A stretch of 64,000 nucleotides of DNA from Paludibacteraceae bacterium (GCA_024401475.1 JAKSKZ010000010.1:30499-94498), one strand, 5' to 3'; positions 52,958 to 61,981 are shown, counted from the stretch's first letter. Notes: generated by a model from the sequence alone, not told the origin. A program made the numbers and translations.

Positions 52958-53647
52958 ATGAAAATGCTTATGAATAAAATAGTATGTAGATTGTTGCTCA
53001 TCTTGACGATGGCACTCTCTTTTCAAGGTTTGATGGCGCAAAAAGGCGCGAAAGAGGTGGCTGTCGATCCTCAGGCAAAGAAACTTTTGGATAAGGCGAT
53101 TGCCGTTTTTGATAGCAAGTCGGGCCTATCTATTGATTTCTTTCTAATCATGGAGAATCTTCGCGAAGGAGGAAAACGTCAGACAATTCCTGGCAACATA
53201 CTTCTTAGAGGAGAACGCTTTAAGTTGTCGGTGGCAGGTGTCGATACCTATTTCGACGGAAAAACCGAATATGTTTATGTGGCGAAAAATAAGGAGGTGA
53301 CGATCACGAATCCATCTACGGAGGATTTAAAGGATATCAATCCTTTGTTCTTGATGAGGTCATACCAGTCTGGATATAAAATGCGTTATGCTGGAGCTGT
53401 TTCTGCCAAAGGTAAGGAGTTGGAAATGGTGGACCTCTATCCTGACGATTTGAATAATGACTATTCCATCATTACAGTTGTGATGGATAAGGCAAACTTG
53501 TCATTGCAGTCGGTCAAAATGCAGGGAAAAGCAGGTGTCAATACTGTTTTGGATGTGGCTAAGGTGGAAAAGCGTGCGTTGGCAGATTCTGAATTTGTTT
53601 TCAATGCGTCATCTGTAAAGGGTGTTGAGGTAATCGATCTTCGATGA
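52958..53647 (+). CDS. LolA-like periplasmic lipoprotein carrier
   Basis: 229 residues with a signal peptide (about 5-27, ends GLMAQ). The mature domain has the LolA/LolB half-barrel pattern: LDKAIAVFDSKSGLSIDFFL, GNILLRGERFKLSVAGVDTYFDGKTEYVYV, and ends with ADSEFVFNASSVKGVEVIDLR. It should ferry lipoproteins across the periplasm. The order ftsK, lolA-like, trxB is familiar from other Bacteroidales; here the FtsK-like paralogue sits in between. trxB begins 18 nt downstream. Confidence 0.8.
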   Translation: MKMLMNKIVCRLLLILTMALSFQGLMAQKGAKEVAVDPQAKKLLDKAIAVFDSKSGLSIDFFLIMENLREGGKRQTIPGNILLRGERFKLSVAGVDTYFDGKTEYVYVAKNKEVTITNPSTEDLKDINPLFLMRSYQSGYKMRYAGAVSAKGKELEMVDLYPDDLNNDYSIITVVMDKANLSLQSVKMQGKAGVNTVLDVAKVEKRALADSEFVFNASSVKGVEVIDLR

Positions 53648-53665
53648 TAAAAAAATAATATAGAA

Positions 53666-54601
53666 ATGGAACAAATAAAGTGTTTGATTATAGGTTCGGG
53701 ACCTGCGGGTTATACTGCCGCAATATATGCATCAAGAGCTAATCTGCAACCAGTGTTGTATGAGGGAGTTTTGCCCGGTGGACAGTTGACTACAACGACG
53801 GAAATCGAGAATTTTCCAGGTTATCCTGAAGGTGTTTCTGGTGTCCAGATGATGGATGATTTGCGTAACCAGGCGTTGCGTTTTGGTGCGGATATCCGTT
53901 ATGGTATTGTTACGAAGGCTGAATTGAGTCCTAATCACAATCATATAGTTATCGATGGTGAAACTGAGATTGAGGCTAAGGTCGTGATTATTGCGACTGG
54001 TGCTTCTGCCAAGTATTTGGGTTTGCCTGATGAGGCAAAATACGCAGGCATGGGAGTCTCCGCTTGTGCTACTTGCGATGGCTTCTTCTATCGTAAAAAG
54101 ACGGTGGCTGTCGTAGGTGGAGGTGACACTGCTTGTGAAGATGCACTCTATCTTTCAGGCTTGTGTAAAAAAGTTTATTTGGTCGTTCGCAAAGATTTTT
54201 TGAGAGCTTCGAAAGTAATGCAAGAGCGTGTCTTGAAGAATGAGAACATCGAAGTCTTGTTCAAGCATGAAGTCGTTGGCTTATTTGGTGAAAATGGCGT
54301 GGAAGGTGCAAATCTGCTCAAGAATCGTGGTGGTGAGGAGGAAACCTCTTCCATTGCTATCGATGGATTGTTCCTTGCTATTGGTCACAACCCTAATTCG
54401 AAACTCTTTGCTGAATACTTGGATTTGGATGCTAACGGTTACATTATGACGGAAGGTGCAACGCCAATCACAAAAGTGCCAGGCGTCTTTGCCGCTGGCG
54501 ATGTGGCAGACCCTCGTTATAGACAAGCGATTACCGCCGCTGCTAGTGGTTGTAAGGCTGCAATAGAGGCGGAGCGTTACTTGATGGAAAACGCTGATTG
54601 A
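53666..54601 (+). CDS. trxB: Thioredoxin reductase TrxB
   Basis: 311 residues. N-terminal FAD loop LIIGSGPAGYTAAIYASRAN (about 7-26), redox-active CATCDGFF (about 135-142), NADPH loop VAVVGGGDTACEDALYLS (about 150-167) and the C-terminal FAGDVADPRYRQAITAAASG FAD motif. It reduces thioredoxin with NADPH in the cytoplasm. It lies 18 nt after the LolA-like gene and before a hairpin terminator. Confidence 0.97.
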   Translation: MEQIKCLIIGSGPAGYTAAIYASRANLQPVLYEGVLPGGQLTTTTEIENFPGYPEGVSGVQMMDDLRNQALRFGADIRYGIVTKAELSPNHNHIVIDGETEIEAKVVIIATGASAKYLGLPDEAKYAGMGVSACATCDGFFYRKKTVAVVGGGDTACEDALYLSGLCKKVYLVVRKDFLRASKVMQERVLKNENIEVLFKHEVVGLFGENGVEGANLLKNRGGEEETSSIAIDGLFLAIGHNPNSKLFAEYLDLDANGYIMTEGATPITKVPGVFAAGDVADPRYRQAITAAASGCKAAIEAERYLMENAD

Positions 54602-54623
54602 TTTTTTGTTAATAAGAATATAG

Positions 54624-54672
54624 TCGGATAATGGATGTGGTTGAGACCATATCTAATTATCCGATTGTTTTA
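54624..54672 (+). terminator. Rho-independent terminator after trxB
   Basis: TCGGATAAT (54624-54632) pairs perfectly with ATTATCCGA (54656-54664), followed by TTGTTTTAT; large loop. Confidence 0.6.
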
Positions 54673-54685
54673 TATTATTTAGATT

Positions 54686-55951
54686 ATGAGAATGTTGCGT
54701 CCAATCGTAGCTTTGTTTTTCTCTTTCTCGATGCTTGGCCTGGGTGCTCAGCAGAAATATGAGAATCGAATTTATGCTCCCAACATCAAAACGCTGCAAG
54801 CTACACTTTTGAATGATGAATTGTCCGATCCGATTATTCGTTTAGGAAGCGAGGATGCGATTGAGATAAGTTTTGACTTGATGTCTAAAGCTCCCAATGA
54901 TTATTCCTATTCGTTGGTCCATTGCAACGCAGATTGGACACCTTCGCAGCTGTTGGAGATGGAGTATATGAAGGGTTTCAATGACAATACGATTGATGAT
55001 TACGATCCTTCGTTCAACACAACGTTTGACTATACGCACTATTTTGTTCAGATTCCGAATGAAAAGGTGGCACCGATAGTCTCGGGTAATTATATACTCA
55101 AAGTTTATGAAACGGATGCACCAGAGAAGACAGTTCTTACCGCTCAGTTTATGGTGGTGGAGAGCAGTGCATTGTCTGTGACAGGACGAGTGGCGAGCAA
55201 CACCTCTCGAGGTGTGAACACTGCCTACCAGTTGCTGAATTTCAGTATAAATACGGAAAACACTTCTGTTGCAGATCCTACCAATGATTTGAAATTGCTC
55301 ATTCGACAAAATGGACGTCGTGACAACGAGGTCAGAGATGTGAAGCCGACCTATATTAAAGTGAACGAGCTGATTTATGAGGATAATCGTCAATTAGAGT
55401 TTGAAGGAGGAACTGAGTTCCAACGTATAGATTTTTCCCATATCCGTAATTATAGTGGACGTATAGAGCGTATTTCGTTTCATCATCCATACTACAATGT
55501 GGAGGTTATGCCGTTTGAACCACAACGTCTGAAGGAGTATAAATACGATAAGGACGTAAATGGTCGTTACAAGGTGCATGGTCAAGACATTTGGACAGAT
55601 TTAGAGATTGACTATTCAATCGTCCACTTCACATATCCATGTGAGGAACCGTGGTTGGACGGAGCAATCTATGTGGCAGGTTATTTTAATGACAATGTAC
55701 TCAATGGACGCAATCAGATGACCTATAATTTTGAGCGAAAGCAATATGAGTTAGACATTCCGTTGAAAAATGGAGGTTATAACTATCAATATTTGTTCCT
55801 TCCATATGGCAAGAGTGAGGCAACAGCAATGCGGACTATGGGTTCTTATTGGGAGACGGGTAACGAGTATGCAATTTATGTCTATTATAGCCCCAACGGA
55901 GCTCGCTATGACCGATTGTTGAATGTGACGAAGATAAATTCGTTCAAATGA
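54686..55951 (+). CDS. DUF5103 protein (type IX secretion system plug-like)
   Basis: 421 residues, signal peptide (about 1-21, ending GLGAQ). Beta-rich with family blocks YENRIYAPNIKTLQATLLND, YSYSLVHCNADWTPSQLLEMEYMKGFND (in part HCNADWTPSQL, about 79-89), YIKVNELIYEDNRQLEFEGG and YQYLFLPYGKSEA. I recognise the DUF5103 family, whose Flavobacterium member plugs the type IX translocon SprA. No other type IX gene is in this window, and the family also occurs where that system is absent, so the role here is open. Confidence 0.8.
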   Translation: MRMLRPIVALFFSFSMLGLGAQQKYENRIYAPNIKTLQATLLNDELSDPIIRLGSEDAIEISFDLMSKAPNDYSYSLVHCNADWTPSQLLEMEYMKGFNDNTIDDYDPSFNTTFDYTHYFVQIPNEKVAPIVSGNYILKVYETDAPEKTVLTAQFMVVESSALSVTGRVASNTSRGVNTAYQLLNFSINTENTSVADPTNDLKLLIRQNGRRDNEVRDVKPTYIKVNELIYEDNRQLEFEGGTEFQRIDFSHIRNYSGRIERISFHHPYYNVEVMPFEPQRLKEYKYDKDVNGRYKVHGQDIWTDLEIDYSIVHFTYPCEEPWLDGAIYVAGYFNDNVLNGRNQMTYNFERKQYELDIPLKNGGYNYQYLFLPYGKSEATAMRTMGSYWETGNEYAIYVYYSPNGARYDRLLNVTKINSFK

Positions 55952-56058
55952 GAGTTGTTAGAATCATTTTTTTTGATGGGTGTAATCAAATATTTTATGA
56001 ATGATTATTGGTTGAAAGTGATATTATACCTATCTTAGCATAGTTAAATTTAGTACTT

Positions 56059-56484
56059 ATGAAAAGAGCGTTATTTTTTATCATTGCTGGAGTATTAGCG
56101 ATCGTTTCCGCTTCGGCTCAGTCCGCTCCCGCCTTTTATGTTTCACCAAGAGGTGGTGTTTGCGACACTGTTTATAACAAAGTTGATGTTTCTCCTTCCT
56201 ATCCAGGCGGGGTAGAAGAGATGTACTATTTCTTCCATAAGAATTTGGATGCCAAGTATGCAAATGAATTGCATCCGAATATTACGTCCAAGCGAATTAT
56301 GGTGAAATTATTGGTGTCAAATGAGGGTAAGATTCTTGACCAAAAGGTGTTGGTAAAGGTTTCTCCTGATGTTGATTCAGCTGTTTTAGATGTGATTAAG
56401 AAATTCCCACCGATGGTGCCCGGTCAAATGAAGGGCCGCAAGGTGTGCTCTTATTACATTGTAGCTTTGAACTTCTTGAATTAA
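56059..56484 (+). CDS. Secreted TonB-C-terminal-domain-like protein
   Basis: 141 residues with a cleavable signal (about 1-20, ends ASAQ). The rest resembles the TonB C-terminal domain of Bacteroidota: SYPGGVEEMYYFFHKNLDAK, then KRIMVKLLVSNEGKILDQKV, VDSAVLDVIKKFPPMVPGQMKG and CSYYIVALNFLN. It lacks the membrane anchor and proline-rich linker of true TonB, so it cannot couple to ExbBD in the usual way. It may bind TonB-dependent receptors from the periplasm. Terminator follows directly. Confidence 0.7.
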   Translation: MKRALFFIIAGVLAIVSASAQSAPAFYVSPRGGVCDTVYNKVDVSPSYPGGVEEMYYFFHKNLDAKYANELHPNITSKRIMVKLLVSNEGKILDQKVLVKVSPDVDSAVLDVIKKFPPMVPGQMKGRKVCSYYIVALNFLN

Positions 56485-56518
56485 AGGGGTTTCTTTAGAT
56501 TTTTTAGTTTTCAATTTA

Positions 56519-56550
56519 TAAAAGGGTTTCTTCGGAAGCCCTTTTCTTTT
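56519..56550 (+). terminator. Rho-independent terminator after the TonB-like gene
   Basis: AAAGGGTTTC (56521-56530) pairs with GGAAGCCCTTT (56534-56544) with one mismatch; T-rich tail. Confidence 0.75.
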
Positions 56551-56604
56551 GTTTGGTTGCATGATTTATAGTGTGAATTAATGTGAAATTTATAAATAAT
56601 GAAC

Positions 56605-56612
56605 TATATTTG
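56605..56612 (+). promoter_or_regulatory. -7 promoter element of the iorA-iorB-paaK operon
   Basis: TATATTTG, exact consensus, about 75 nt before the ATG at 56688. Confidence 0.55.
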
Positions 56613-56687
56613 TAAGGAATAGGGGGATAAGTTTTGCAGACTCCTATATTTTACATGAAAAACAAAACAACAAGAATAGAAATCATA

Positions 56688-58319
56688 ATGGAAAAAAGAC
56701 TTTTATTAGGTGATGAAGCTATTGCATTAGGTGCAATTCATGCTGGCTTGAGTGGCGTTTACGCCTATCCAGGAACTCCATCCACCGAGATAACTGAATT
56801 TATTCAGACAAACAAGGAGGCTATTGAGCGAGGCATTCGTAGCCGTTGGTGTACTAATGAAAAGACTGCAATGGAAGCCGCTTTAGGTATGAGTTATTGC
56901 GGAAAGAGAGCTTTGGTATGTATGAAGCATGTGGGCATGAACGTTTGTGCTGATGCTTTTGTAAATAGTGCCATTACGGGCGTGAACGGAGGTCTGGTGG
57001 TGCTTGCTGCTGACGATCCATCTATGCACTCGAGCCAGAATGAGCAAGACAGCCGTTTTTATGGTAAGTTTGCTATGATTCCTATCTTTGAACCAAGCAA
57101 TCAACAAGAGGCATACGATATGATGAGCAAGGCTTTCGATCTTTCCGAAAGATTGAAGGAACCTGTTTTGCTTCGTGTTGTGACTCGTTTGGCTCATAGC
57201 CGTGCGGCTGTGGCTGTAGGTTCTGCTGCTGAACAAAACAAGTTGACTCCAGCTACCGATAATGCACACTGGGTGCTTCTTCCTGGAAACGCTCGCCGTA
57301 ACTATTTGGACTTGATTAGCAAGCAAGACGATATGTTGAAGGCAAGCTATGAGTCAACGACCAATGACATGGTCACAATTAATAATAGTGACAATGGTAA
57401 ATGGATAGGTATCGTTGCTTGCGGTATTGGATACAATTATGTCCGTGAGGCATTGAATGGCATTAAGAACAATGAGAACAACTATATGATCTTGAAGGTC
57501 ACACAATATCCATTGCCTGTGGAAGCAATCAAGAAGATGGCTGCTGCGTGCAAGTCAATCTTGGTTGTGGAAGATGGTCAGCCAGTTGTGGAGGAAGAGG
57601 TCTTAAAGTTGGTGAACACATCATACAAGGTTGAGGGTCGTTTGACGGGTAAACTTCCTCGTACGGGTGAGTTGAATCCCGACAATGTCTCTATGGCTTT
57701 GGGTAAAGAGAACAAGCCTGTTTTCGATCCGGCTCAAAACATGGCTGGTCGTCCTCCTCAATTGTGTCAAGGTTGTGGACACCGTGATGTTTATGCGGCA
57801 TTGGGCGAGGTTGTCAAAGAGTATGAGAATGCCCGTGTTTTTGGTGACATTGGTTGCTACACCTTGGGTGCGTTGCCTCCTTTCAAAGCTTTGGCAAGCT
57901 GCGTAGATATGGGTGCAAGTATCACAATGGCCAAGGGTGCTGCTGATGCTGGACTTTGGCCTGCAATCGCAGTTATCGGCGATTCTACATTCACTCACAG
58001 TGGTATGACTGGTTTGTTGGATGCAGTAAATGATAAGAGTAATGTCACCATCATTATCAGCGATAACTTGACAACTGGCATGACGGGAGGTCAAGACAGT
58101 GCTGGATTGAACAAGTACGAGGCTATATGTTTAGGTCTTGGCGTAGAGCCAGAACATGTTCGTGTGGTAGTTCCATTGCCTAAGAATATGCCTGAGATTA
58201 CGCAAATCTTGCGAGAAGAGATTAACTACAAGGGTGTGAGTGTCATCATCCCTCGTCGCGAGTGTATTCAAGTGGCTGCACGTCATGCTCGTGAGCGTGC
58301 AAAGCAAAACAACAAATAA
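56688..58319 (+). CDS. iorA: Indolepyruvate ferredoxin oxidoreductase, alpha subunit
   Basis: 543 residues from the ATG at 56688 (MEKRLLLGDEAIALGAIHAG). The N-terminal pyrimidine-binding domain has YAYPGTPSTEITEFIQ and the following KTAMEAALG. The C-terminal TPP domain has CQGCGHRDVYAAL, GDIGCYTLGALPP (about 391-403) and VIGDSTFTHSGMTGLLDAV, DNLTTGMTGGQDSAG. The usual C-terminal 2[4Fe-4S] domain with CxxCxxC motifs is missing: the protein ends with RRECIQVAARHARERAKQNNK. It decarboxylates aryl-pyruvates to aryl-acetyl-CoA and reduces ferredoxin together with IorB. It heads an operon with iorB (11 nt) and paaK. Confidence 0.93.
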   Translation: MEKRLLLGDEAIALGAIHAGLSGVYAYPGTPSTEITEFIQTNKEAIERGIRSRWCTNEKTAMEAALGMSYCGKRALVCMKHVGMNVCADAFVNSAITGVNGGLVVLAADDPSMHSSQNEQDSRFYGKFAMIPIFEPSNQQEAYDMMSKAFDLSERLKEPVLLRVVTRLAHSRAAVAVGSAAEQNKLTPATDNAHWVLLPGNARRNYLDLISKQDDMLKASYESTTNDMVTINNSDNGKWIGIVACGIGYNYVREALNGIKNNENNYMILKVTQYPLPVEAIKKMAAACKSILVVEDGQPVVEEEVLKLVNTSYKVEGRLTGKLPRTGELNPDNVSMALGKENKPVFDPAQNMAGRPPQLCQGCGHRDVYAALGEVVKEYENARVFGDIGCYTLGALPPFKALASCVDMGASITMAKGAADAGLWPAIAVIGDSTFTHSGMTGLLDAVNDKSNVTIIISDNLTTGMTGGQDSAGLNKYEAICLGLGVEPEHVRVVVPLPKNMPEITQILREEINYKGVSVIIPRRECIQVAARHARERAKQNNK

Positions 58320-58330
58320 GAAGTTAAGTA

Positions 58331-58906
58331 ATGAAAAAAGATATAATTCTTTGCGGAGTGGGAGGACAAGGCATCCTTTCTATCGCAACAATCATAGGCG
58401 AGGCTGCCACAGAGGCTGGCATCAATTTGAAGCAAGCCGAAGTTCACGGAATGAGCCAACGAGGTGGCGATGTTCAAAGTAATTTGAGACTCTCTACTGA
58501 TCCGATTTGGAGTGATCAAATACCAACAGGAGAGACAGATGTAATTATCAGCATGGAGCCGATGGAGGCTCTTCGTTACATCTCTTATTTGAGTCCAGAA
58601 GGCATGATTGTGACCAACACAAAAACTTTCGTGAACATACCTAACTACCCTGATGAGGCAGCTTTGATGAACGAGTTGAATGAAATGCCTAATGTTCAAT
58701 TGGATATCGAGGCCATCGCTACTGAGTTGAAGAGCCCTAAGAGTGCTAATATGGTGCTTTTGGGCATGGCTGCTCCATATATCGAGGTGTTGACTGTTGA
58801 ACAGTTGCGCAAGGCTGTCAGCGTTATTTTTGCTCGCAAAGGCGAGGCAGTGGTAGAGGCAAACTTGAAAGCTTTTGATCGTGGCGTAGAAGCTGCTAAA
58901 AAATAA
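58331..58906 (+). CDS. iorB: Indolepyruvate ferredoxin oxidoreductase, beta subunit
   Basis: 191 residues. Typical start KDIILCGVGGQGILSIATII (about 3-22), then the conserved EVHGMSQRGGDVQSNLRLS (about 38-56), SMEPMEALRY and the C-terminal FARKGEAVVEANLKAFDRGVEAA. It forms the gamma-like CoA/interface domain of the complex with IorA. Confidence 0.94.
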   Translation: MKKDIILCGVGGQGILSIATIIGEAATEAGINLKQAEVHGMSQRGGDVQSNLRLSTDPIWSDQIPTGETDVIISMEPMEALRYISYLSPEGMIVTNTKTFVNIPNYPDEAALMNELNEMPNVQLDIEAIATELKSPKSANMVLLGMAAPYIEVLTVEQLRKAVSVIFARKGEAVVEANLKAFDRGVEAAKK

Positions 58907-58938
58907 AATTGATTCTAATACAAAACACACAAAATAAA

Positions 58939-60246
58939 ATGATACATAATCCGGAAATCGAATGCATGAGTCGCGAGAACATGCGCAAGCTCCAAAGCGA
59001 GCGACTTATCAAAGTGGTAAAGACTTGTTATGAGAAGGTTCCTTTCTATAAAAAGAAGATGGACGAACTCGGTGTTAAGCCTGAAGATATCAAGAGCATT
59101 GATGACATTAACAAGTTGCCTTTTACAACAAAGCATGATCTTCGCGATGAATATCCATTCGGATTACAAGCTGTGCCAATGAGCGATGTTCGTCGTATCC
59201 ATGCCTCTTCAGGTACAACAGGAAAGCCTGTCGTAGATACATATACGGATAATGATATTGATAATTGGTCTGAAGGTGTTGCTCGTGTAATGGCTGCCGG
59301 TGGCGTTGGCCCAGGCGATGTTGTACAAGTCTCTTATGGTTATGGATTGTTCACTGGTGGTTTGGGTGCTCACGATGGAGCTAACAAGCGTGGTGCTGTT
59401 CAATTGCCAACTTCAGCTGGTAATTCAGAGAAGCAGATCATGTTGATGAAGGACTTCGGTTCTACGGCTCTTTGTTGTACGCCTTCTTATGCTCTTCACT
59501 TGGCGGAGTGTATCGAGAAGAGCGAGCAAGTGAATATCGAGGACATGAAACTTCGTGTCGGTTTCTTCGGTGCGGAGCCTTGGACGGAGGGTATGCGTAA
59601 GGAGTTGGAGGCAAAACTTCATATCAAAGCTATCGATATCTATGGTTTGACAGAGATGTCAGGTCCTGGTGTCGGTGGAGAGTGCGAATGCCAAGATGGT
59701 ACGCACCTTTGGGAAGATATGTTCTATCCTGAAATCATCAATCCTGACACATTGGAGCCTGTAGCGCCAGGTGAGTTCGGAGAGTTGGTCTTCACTTCAT
59801 TGTGTAAGGAGGCTATGCCAATCCTTCGCTATCGTACTCGTGATTTGACTCGTCTGATTTATGAGCCATGTAAGTGTGGCCGTACAGCAGTTCGTATGGA
59901 TCGTATCTTGGGCCGCTCTGACGATATGATGATTATTCGTGGCGTGAATGTGTTCCCTTCTCAAATCGAAACAGTTTTGACAGAGTTCCCTTCTTTCACT
60001 CCATATTATTTCATCACTGTTGATCGTAAGAACAACGAGGATACTTTTGATTTGGATGTTGAACTTCGTCCTGAATTCTTCAGCGTTAATCCAGAGAAGC
60101 AGATGCCGTTCATCAAGCCATTGTATGATCGTATCGTAAGCTTGGTTGGTATTAAGCCAAATATTCACATCTTGCCTCCAGGAAGCATCGAGCGTTCTAT
60201 TGGTAAGGCTAAGCATGTTAATGATAAACGTAATTTTAAAAACTAA
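58939..60246 (+). CDS. paaK: Phenylacetate-CoA ligase
   Basis: 435 residues from the ATG at 58939 (MIHNPEIECMSREN), preferred to an in-frame codon at 58909 that overlaps the iorB end. Adenylation motifs: HASSGTTGKPVVDTYT (P-loop, about 91-106), YGYGLFTGGLGAHDGA, FFGAEPWTEGMR, DIYGLTEMSGPGVGGEC (about 230-246), YRTRDLTRLIYEPCKCGRT and GRSDDMMIIRGVNVFPSQIE, ending in SIGKAKHVNDKR with the catalytic lysine. In an operon with iorAB it could activate aryl acetates, or run in reverse to gain ATP from aryl-acetyl-CoA as proposed for related archaeal pairs. Confidence 0.94.
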   Translation: MIHNPEIECMSRENMRKLQSERLIKVVKTCYEKVPFYKKKMDELGVKPEDIKSIDDINKLPFTTKHDLRDEYPFGLQAVPMSDVRRIHASSGTTGKPVVDTYTDNDIDNWSEGVARVMAAGGVGPGDVVQVSYGYGLFTGGLGAHDGANKRGAVQLPTSAGNSEKQIMLMKDFGSTALCCTPSYALHLAECIEKSEQVNIEDMKLRVGFFGAEPWTEGMRKELEAKLHIKAIDIYGLTEMSGPGVGGECECQDGTHLWEDMFYPEIINPDTLEPVAPGEFGELVFTSLCKEAMPILRYRTRDLTRLIYEPCKCGRTAVRMDRILGRSDDMMIIRGVNVFPSQIETVLTEFPSFTPYYFITVDRKNNEDTFDLDVELRPEFFSVNPEKQMPFIKPLYDRIVSLVGIKPNIHILPPGSIERSIGKAKHVNDKRNFKN

Positions 60247-60262
60247 GTATTAGTTGGAAATA

Positions 60263-60525
60263 AAGGTGACCTTTATAAATTCACCGTTTTCAAATTTTTA
60301 GTAATAAGTGACTCTTTATAAACTTTTCGGTGCTTTTTGATTTTTTTGCATCTTGCTGTTAGTCAGTTAGTCACAGTGCTCGCACTGCTCTTTCCTTTCG
60401 TTCAGCAAACCTGCTCAAAAGTTGCGATTAAGCGAATGTAAATCAAATTTGTTTGAATTTACCGAGCGGAAGCAACTTGTGCCCAAAATCAAAAAAACTC
60501 GAAAGCAATTTATAGAGGTCACCTT
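60263..60525 (+). mobile_element. Miniature inverted-repeat (MITE-like) element, best copy
   Basis: 263 bp between paaK and the aminotransferase gene. The left end AAGGTGACCTTTATAAATT (60263-60281) and the right end AATTTATAGAGGTCACCTT (60507-60525) are inverted repeats matching at 18 of 19 positions. There is no open reading frame. Internal blocks recur in reverse orientation at 2927-3123 and partly at 16092-16178 and 28395-28446. The flanking TAA/TTAA may be part of the target. The transposase that moves it is not evident in the window; its ends do not resemble those of the IS1595 element. Confidence 0.8.
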
Positions 60526-60538
60526 AAGATTTAAGATA

Positions 60539-60597
60539 TAAGAATTAAGATTTAGGGGGAATGGCTTCGTTTGTTCACTCATAAATCTTAATTCTTA
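60539..60597. repeat. Perfect 16-bp inverted repeat
   Basis: TAAGAATTAAGATTTA (60539-60554) and TAAATCTTAATTCTTA (60582-60597) are perfect inverted copies around a 27-nt loop. No T-run follows, so it is not a standard terminator. It directly abuts the miniature element. Confidence 0.75.
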
Positions 60598-60636
60598 GTA
60601 TTATGCCGTTGGGTTGTTAACCGATACAAGGCGAAA

Positions 60637-60664
60637 ATTCTTAATTCTTAATTCTTAATTCTTA
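60637..60664 (+). repeat. Four tandem 7-bp repeats
   Basis: ATTCTTA repeated four times without interruption at 60637, 60644, 60651 and 60658, ending 6 bp before the ATG at 60671. The unit also occurs in the neighbouring inverted repeat. It covers the leader or ribosome-entry region of the aminotransferase gene. Confidence 0.8.
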
Positions 60665-60670
60665 AATAAA

Positions 60671-61981
60671 ATGAACACTCCTTTAGATTACAAAATAGTC
60701 ACAGATGCGATGGATAGCATGGCGTTGGGTGATTTCTCACACGCTACTATTCGCGACATTCAAGCCCTTTCTCGTTTGTTGGAAGAGAAGACTGGCCAAA
60801 CAGTTATTCACCTTGAAATGGGAGTGCCTGGACTTCAACCTTCAGAAATTGCATTGAAGGCTGAACAAGAGGCTTTGGCTAATGGTTGTGCAACAGTTTA
60901 CCCTCCGAATGGAGGAATCCCTCGTATCAAGAATGCGGCTTCGCAATTTGTGAAGGCTTTTATTGGTGTTGATATTGAGCCACTTTGCTGTATTCCTACT
61001 ACGGGAAGCATGCAAGGTACATTTGCAACTTTTACCGCTATCTATCACGCTTGTGCTGGCACGAAGAAGGATACAGTTTTGTTCATTCAACCAGGTTTCC
61101 CTGTGCAGACAACCCAATGTGATGTGATCGGTTTGAAGCATGTCGGTTTGGATATTCACGATTATCGTGGTGCCGATCTTATCAAGAAGTTGGATGAGAT
61201 ATTGTCTGCTGGAAATATTAATTCAATCGTCTATTCAAATCCTAACAATCCATCATGGGTATGTTTTACGGAGGATGAGTTGAAAGGCATTGCTGGCTTG
61301 GCAGATAAATATGATGTTATCGTATTGGAAGACTTGGCTTATTTTGCGATGGATTTCCGTCGTGATTTGTCACATCCTTTCGAGGCACCATATCAAGCAA
61401 CTGTGGCAAAATATACAGACAACTATGTTTTGTGGGTTTCTGGTTCGAAGGCCTTCTCTTACGCAGGACAACGTATCGGTGTCACTTGCATCAGCAATAA
61501 GCTCTACAAACGCGTCTATAAGCCATTGGCGGACAAGTTCGGAGTGGGAGAGTTCGGTAACTTCTTCTGCAACCGTTTGATGTATACGCTATCCAGCGGA
61601 ACGACCCATAGTGTGCAGCATGCGATGGCTGCCTTGATGGAGGCTGCTTGTAGCGGTAAGTACAACTTCTTGGATGACGTGAAGGAGTATGGCCGTCGCG
61701 CTAAGTATATGAAGGATGTGTTGCTCGCCAACGGATTCTATTTGGTCTATGACAACGATATGGGAGCGCCTTTGGCGGACGGATTCTACTTTACGGTACA
61801 ATATCCAGGCATGAATGACTTGGAGTTGACCCGTGAGTTGATGTACTACGGTATCGCTGTCTTCCCATTGGATACGATGGGTTCCAACGAGCAAGGTGTG
61901 CGTGTATGTACCTCTTTCTTCAAGAAGGAACAGGAGGGTATGTTCAAGGAGCGCATCGAGGCATTTAAGAAGAATCACTAA
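60671..61981 (+). CDS. PLP-dependent class I/II aminotransferase
   Basis: 436 residues. Fold type I pattern: LEMGVPGLQPSEIALKAEQE, YPPNGGIPRIKNAAS, IPTTGSMQGTFATFTAIYHA, VYSNPNNPSWVCFTEDEL (N of NPNNP binds substrate/PLP), VIVLEDLAYFAMDFR (PLP Asp/Tyr) and LWVSGSKAFSYAGQRIGV (Schiff-base Lys, about 266). The C-terminal Arg is in EQGVRVCTSFFKK. It follows the iorAB-paaK operon; transamination of aromatic amino acids to the aryl-pyruvates used by IorAB would be the obvious link, but that is context-based inference. Confidence 0.88.
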   Translation: MNTPLDYKIVTDAMDSMALGDFSHATIRDIQALSRLLEEKTGQTVIHLEMGVPGLQPSEIALKAEQEALANGCATVYPPNGGIPRIKNAASQFVKAFIGVDIEPLCCIPTTGSMQGTFATFTAIYHACAGTKKDTVLFIQPGFPVQTTQCDVIGLKHVGLDIHDYRGADLIKKLDEILSAGNINSIVYSNPNNPSWVCFTEDELKGIAGLADKYDVIVLEDLAYFAMDFRRDLSHPFEAPYQATVAKYTDNYVLWVSGSKAFSYAGQRIGVTCISNKLYKRVYKPLADKFGVGEFGNFFCNRLMYTLSSGTTHSVQHAMAALMEAACSGKYNFLDDVKEYGRRAKYMKDVLLANGFYLVYDNDMGAPLADGFYFTVQYPGMNDLELTRELMYYGIAVFPLDTMGSNEQGVRVCTSFFKKEQEGMFKERIEAFKKNH

